Source: Gemmatimonadota bacterium (lineage in GTDB: Bacteria > Gemmatimonadota > Gemmatimonadetes > Gemmatimonadales > GWC2-71-9). From it: DNA of 64,000 nt. Made by a program: the position numbers and the translations under genes. Below, piece after piece: positions 61,114 through 64,000 of the stretch (positions are counted from its first letter, which is position 1; every line of letters starts with the position of its first letter). The notes beneath the pieces were generated by a model. The model had not been told where the DNA came from. It saw only the letters and a list, made by a program, of their open reading frames with translations, and ran no database searches. The stretch is taken from NCBI GenBank assembly GCA_016704275.1, contig JADJAK010000006.1:124001-188000 (forward strand), in the 5' to 3' direction.

Positions 61114-61748
61114 GCGTTCTCCGCCTGGCGTTCAAGGGCATCGAGATCACCGGCGCAGAGCTGGGCGACGCAGCGCGTGACGCGCGCCGCATCCCACTCC
61201 CACCACCGCAGCGCGAGGAGGCGCCTGATGGTCGCCTCGTCGAATCGATACCGGAGGAGCGTCGCCGGGTTGCCACCGACAATCGCATAGGGCGGCACGT
61301 CCTTGGTCACGACCGCACCGGTGGCAATGATCGCGCCGTCGCCGATCGTCACGCCGGGCATGATGGTCGCGCCGTTGCCGATCCAGACGTCGTTCCCCAC
61401 CGTCGTGTCGCCCTTGTAGGGCCACTGCGGTGGCTCGGCCAGTTCCCAGCCGTTGCCGAAGATCGGGAAGGGATATGAGGTGAGCCAGGTGGTGGCATGA
61501 TTGCCGCCGTTCATGATGAAGCGGACGCCGGCAGCGATGCAGCAGTAGCGGCCGATGATCAGCTTGTCGCCAATGAAGTCGAAGTGGTACAGCACATTCT
61601 GCTCGAACCGCTCCGGACCATCAGGATCGTCGTAGTAGGTGTAGTCACCCACGACGATGGTCGGTCGGGTGATGAACGTCTTGAGGAAGCCGGTGCGGGT
61701 CACGCCGGCGAGCGGATACGGCGTGTCGGGGGAGGGGCCGTGGGACAT
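61110..61748 (-). CDS. Vat-family hexapeptide-repeat acetyltransferase (streptogramin A / CatB-like)
   Basis: 212 residues with left-handed beta-helix hexapeptide repeats. The order matches the Vat/CatB xenobiotic acetyltransferases: IGRYCCIAAGVRFIMNGGNH with the catalytic His, SYPFPIFGNGWE, KGDTTVGNDVWIGNGATIMP, GDGAIIATGAVVTKDVPPY, AIVGGNPATLLRYRFDE and a final WWEWD helix. These trimeric enzymes transfer acetyl from acetyl-CoA to streptogramin A or chloramphenicol, but environmental homologues may act on other hydroxyl compounds. Resistance is not shown. Confidence 0.88.
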   Translation of the reverse strand: MSHGPSPDTPYPLAGVTRTGFLKTFITRPTIVVGDYTYYDDPDGPERFEQNVLYHFDFIGDKLIIGRYCCIAAGVRFIMNGGNHATTWLTSYPFPIFGNGWELAEPPQWPYKGDTTVGNDVWIGNGATIMPGVTIGDGAIIATGAVVTKDVPPYAIVGGNPATLLRYRFDEATIRRLLALRWWEWDAARVTRCVAQLCAGDLDALERQAENA

Positions 61749-61773
61749 GTGCGGTCGGTGGGGCTAGAGGTTC

Positions 61774-61815
61774 GAGAAGCGAGAAGCGAGAAGCGAGAAG
61801 CGAACAGCGAACGGC
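61774..61815. repeat. GAGAAGC heptad array
   Basis: Four GAGAAGC units followed by GAACAGC and GAACGGC, six consecutive 7-mers, ending just at the stop of the DUF2007 gene. No core or complementary arm is present. Confidence 0.9.
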
Positions 61816-61818
61816 GGG

Positions 61819-62343
61819 TTAACGGCGCTGATCGTCTCGCTGCACGGAGATGAAGTACGCGACGCCAGTGATGACGGCGGCGAAGAAGGCGACGGCGGAG
61901 ATGGCGATCGGGTAGAAGGGCTCGATGATCGTCCCCTCGGCGTCGACGGTGCTGCCGATGGTGCGGAAGGCGATGAGGCCGGCGGGGACGATCGCCAACA
62001 GGACCACGGTCAGGATGCCGAGCGGGCGCCGCCACGATGGCCGCGGGGCGGCGACCTCGGGCACGGAGTCGTCGGGTTCCGGCGTGGCCGCGGCCATCTC
62101 GGCGAGGACCTCGCGCGCGCGCTCCGCCTCTTCGGTGGCGACCTGAATCCGCATTGGCCCCACCACCGGATTGAAGGCGCCCACCGAGCGACCCATCCCG
62201 AAGAGATCCTGGAGTCCCTCACCCGAGGCGATGATCGAGATCCCCTCGACCTCGAGCATCAGCTTCGCCATGATCATGGCGTTGGTGTCCACCGTGGTGA
62301 AGACGGTGGTGACGCCTCCCTGACGTTGCGCCGAGTCGGTCAT
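61819..62343 (-). CDS. DUF2007-domain membrane protein
   Basis: 174 residues. The N-terminal ~75 residues follow the DUF2007 pattern of putative signal-transducing proteins (VFTTVDTNAMIMAKLMLEVE, GISIIASGE, IQVATEEAERAREVL). A proline-rich linker leads to two C-terminal membrane helices (GILTVVLLAIVPAGLIAF and YPIAISAVAFFAAVITGVAY). Function unknown. Confidence 0.83.
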   Translation of the reverse strand: MTDSAQRQGGVTTVFTTVDTNAMIMAKLMLEVEGISIIASGEGLQDLFGMGRSVGAFNPVVGPMRIQVATEEAERAREVLAEMAAATPEPDDSVPEVAAPRPSWRRPLGILTVVLLAIVPAGLIAFRTIGSTVDAEGTIIEPFYPIAISAVAFFAAVITGVAYFISVQRDDQRR

Positions 62344-62347
62344 GGAT

Positions 62348-63382
62348 TCATCCAGTTGTGGGTGCCCCGAAATCTACTCGTCGCTCCGCGTCACCGTACT
62401 GCCCCTGCGCCAGGTACTCGGCCCGCACCATGGTCGCCGTCTTGTGCGCGCCGGTGTGACTCCACCCCGGCGGCATCACGAGATAGGCCAGCTTGTGCTT
62501 GAGCGCCGGCGCGGCGGCGACGTCGCGCCCGAGCGCCACGAGTTCGCCGAAGTAGAAGTCCCAGAAGCTCCCCGCCTTCATCGGGCGGGTGATGCCGTAT
62601 TCCGGCGCGACGTCGGTCTGTTCCGGCTGGAGCGTCCCGAAGGCGCGGTCCCAGACATTCAGGAGGTTGCAGTAGTTGGTGTCGATGTAGAGCGGGTTGC
62701 GCGCGTGGTGCACCCGATGATGGGACGGTGTGAGGATCCACCGATTGAGGAACCCCATGCGGCCATCCTTGAGGACGTGCTCGCCGGCGTGGATCCAGGT
62801 GCCCCAGGTGCCGTCGATGAACATGATCAGGAAGAGCAGCGGCGGGCTCACGCCGAGCAGGATGCAGATCGACGTGCGAATGGTGTCGGCGTAAGGCGCT
62901 TCGAGGAAGAAGTGCGCGTGCGAGACGAAGAGGTTCATCGTCTCGGGGGCGTGATGCGTCGAGTGGAGGCACCAGAAGAGCCGGACCTTGTGCGCCAGGA
63001 AGTGATAGACGAAGTGCGCCAGCTCCCAGACGATGTAGCCGTAGATGAGCCAGTACCAGGTCACCGAGCTCTGGAACGGTGCCATCGGCTGGAACAGCCC
63101 GATGAAGAAGGTCACCGCGGCGATCGAGAGGAAGGTGCCGAGCACGCGGTTGAGCACATAGGTGAAGAAGATCAGCTTGTACTCGCGGACCTTGAACGTC
63201 TTCTCCATCAGCGCCCGGACAATCTCCACCACCAACAGCAGCGGGATGATCGGACCGATCGCGCTCCGGAAGCCGGGCCAGGTCAGCAGACGGCTGTAGT
63301 CGTGGGCCGCGGCCATGTCGAGCCAGCTCTGCAGGCCGAAGAAGCCGATCAATTCCCTGGCAAGGAACTCGAGCGAGGCCAT
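62348..63382 (-). CDS. Sterol desaturase / fatty acid hydroxylase family protein
   Basis: 344 residues from the ATG at 63382; an ATG 12 codons earlier adds only a proline-rich stretch. Integral membrane di-iron oxygenase with several helices and the histidine clusters of the family: HFVYH, HSTHH, HAHFF and HHRVHH, plus downstream histidines. Such enzymes hydroxylate or desaturate lipids. The substrate (sterol, fatty acid, carotenoid or ether lipid) cannot be chosen from sequence. Confidence 0.9.
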   Translation of the reverse strand: MASLEFLARELIGFFGLQSWLDMAAAHDYSRLLTWPGFRSAIGPIIPLLLVVEIVRALMEKTFKVREYKLIFFTYVLNRVLGTFLSIAAVTFFIGLFQPMAPFQSSVTWYWLIYGYIVWELAHFVYHFLAHKVRLFWCLHSTHHAPETMNLFVSHAHFFLEAPYADTIRTSICILLGVSPPLLFLIMFIDGTWGTWIHAGEHVLKDGRMGFLNRWILTPSHHRVHHARNPLYIDTNYCNLLNVWDRAFGTLQPEQTDVAPEYGITRPMKAGSFWDFYFGELVALGRDVAAAPALKHKLAYLVMPPGWSHTGAHKTATMVRAEYLAQGQYGDAERRVDFGAPTTG

Positions 63383-63461
63383 GAGGGGTCCGGGGTCGGG
63401 GTATGGAGGAGGAAGCATCGATAATCGGTGGTTTTGGCGGTTTGCGCCAGAGGGGACAGCC

Positions 63462-63562
63462 GATGATTGATGGTCGATGATCGATGATCGATCGTGGATG
63501 ATGGGGGTCGGTACGGGAGACTATCTTCCGAATCGATCATCGATCATCGATCATCGATCATC
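63462..63562. repeat. GATGATC / GATCATC heptad palindrome
   Basis: Left array of six 7-mers (63462-63503: GATGATT, GATGGTC, GATGATC, GATGATC, GATCGTG, GATGATG) and right array of four GATCATC units (63535-63562), separated by 31 bases without the TCATCCTGAGC core. The two arrays are reverse complements in register. This fills most of the gap before the last gene. Confidence 0.88.
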
Positions 63563-63598
63563 CCTCCTCCTCTTTCCGCATCCGTCGGGAGTCCCCGC

Positions 63599-64000
63599 AT
63601 GTCGCAGTCCTTCTCCAATCATGCCCGCTATTTCCCGCCGTTTCACTTCTTCGCCACGCCAGTGCTGACGGTGTACTTCGTCTACACGATCCGTGTGGCG
63701 AGTGAGGTGCGCACCTGGCCGACCGTGCTGGCGGCGGTGGTCGCCTTCGCGCTGATCGTGCAGGCGGTCTCCGCCCGCACGATGGCGCTGACGGTGCAGA
63801 ACCGGGTGATCCGGCTCGAGGAACAATTGCGCATGCAGCGGCTGCTCCCCGCCGATCTGCAGGCGCGGATCGGCGAGCTGTCGGTGGGGCAGTTGGTGGC
63901 GCTGCGGTTCGCCTCCGATGCCGAGCTGCCGGAGTTGACGCGTACCGTGCTCACCCAGGGGATCACCGACAAGAAGGCGATCAAGCGGATGGTCACCACC
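63599..64000 (+). CDS. DUF6526-like membrane protein, 3' end missing
   Basis: 134 residues are visible from the ATG at 63599 and the frame is open to the window end. It begins MSQSFSNHARYFPPFHFFA, has two membrane helices (about 17-34 and 39-58), then a charged region VIRLEEQLRMQRLLPADLQA and VGQLVALRFASDAELPELT. The order resembles the DUF6526 family of small membrane proteins as I remember it. Function unknown. Confidence 0.75.
   Translation, partial: MSQSFSNHARYFPPFHFFATPVLTVYFVYTIRVASEVRTWPTVLAAVVAFALIVQAVSARTMALTVQNRVIRLEEQLRMQRLLPADLQARIGELSVGQLVALRFASDAELPELTRTVLTQGITDKKAIKRMVTT

Noticed and set aside
57505..63562. GATCATC arrays considered as a CRISPR or as an attachment site next to tRNA-Asn
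   Set aside because: The 7-bp units are uninterrupted, without spacers or cas genes, and there is no integrase or duplicated tRNA end.

Overview
The window reads as a chromosomal segment of a high-GC, Gram-negative, didermal bacterium. My best guess is a member of the Gemmatimonadota or a close relative, inferred from gene content only. The signs are: Tat-exported GMC sugar dehydrogenases with gluconate-2-dehydrogenase subunit-3-like partners, Planctomycete-type cytochrome/DUF1549-DUF1553 and DUF1501 proteins, a PEP-CTERM protein, TonB-dependent and RND/TolC envelope systems, many signal peptides ending near AQ or AQQ, and an intergenic repeat family. There is one tRNA gene (Asn, GTT) and no rRNA, CRISPR array, insertion sequence or phage.

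Layout. 1-6.3 kb: the end of an RND efflux pump with its TolC-like channel, then small secreted or hydrolytic proteins. 6.5-13.3 kb: a sugar-oxidation operon with one Tat small subunit, two GMC dehydrogenases each followed by a TIM-barrel isomerase/epimerase-like protein, and a hydroxypyruvate-isomerase-like protein. 13.5-29.1 kb: an accessory-looking region with a four-gene translationally coupled signalling operon (small Cys-tailed protein, polytopic membrane protein, histidine kinase, response regulator), an Rhs/YD-repeat protein with a variable tip, a candidate immunity gene and an rhs remnant. It continues with a cluster of six-cysteine secreted peptides mixed with DsbA/thioredoxin-like proteins and beta-propeller proteins, plus several gene remnants. 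29.2-38.6 kb: a DUF305 and LVIVD-repeat pair, a hybrid propeller gene, a second sugar-oxidation operon (GMC, small subunit, Gfo/Idh/MocA oxidoreductase), a PEP-CTERM protein and a YbjQ-like protein. 38.7-50.9 kb: a sodium/solute symporter with a small partner, 4-alpha-glucanotransferase, TonB receptor, amidohydrolase, a possible membrane metallopeptidase operon and a GH95-type glycosidase. 50.9-57.5 kb: an NHL-like protein, a cytochrome c/leucine-rich-repeat protein, a frameshifted DUF1549/DUF1553 cytochrome and DUF1501. 57.5-64 kb: housekeeping and accessory genes including a VapBC-like pair, DinB, a Vat-family acetyltransferase, a DUF2007 protein and a sterol-desaturase-family protein.

How it fits together. 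Much of the content points to periplasmic processing of glycosides and sugars: two GMC/small-subunit dehydrogenase loci, three TIM-barrel isomerase-like proteins, a Gfo/Idh/MocA enzyme, an SGLT-like symporter, a GH77 enzyme and a GH95-type enzyme. This matches known pathways in which sugars are oxidised at C3 outside the cytoplasm and then cleaved or epimerised. The substrate is not visible in the sequence.

The two most unusual signals are (a) a family of intergenic palindromes whose arms are 7-bp tandem repeats; the arm sequence changes from locus to locus while the two arms at one locus stay complementary; and (b) the 22.3-29.1 kb cluster of short exported peptides with exactly six cysteines beside thiol-disulfide proteins and propeller proteins, a candidate undescribed secreted-peptide system. 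Several genes carry frameshifts or lost stops (DUF1553, MmcQ/YjbR, TonB-C-like, GH95-type). Whether these are biological or assembly errors cannot be decided here.
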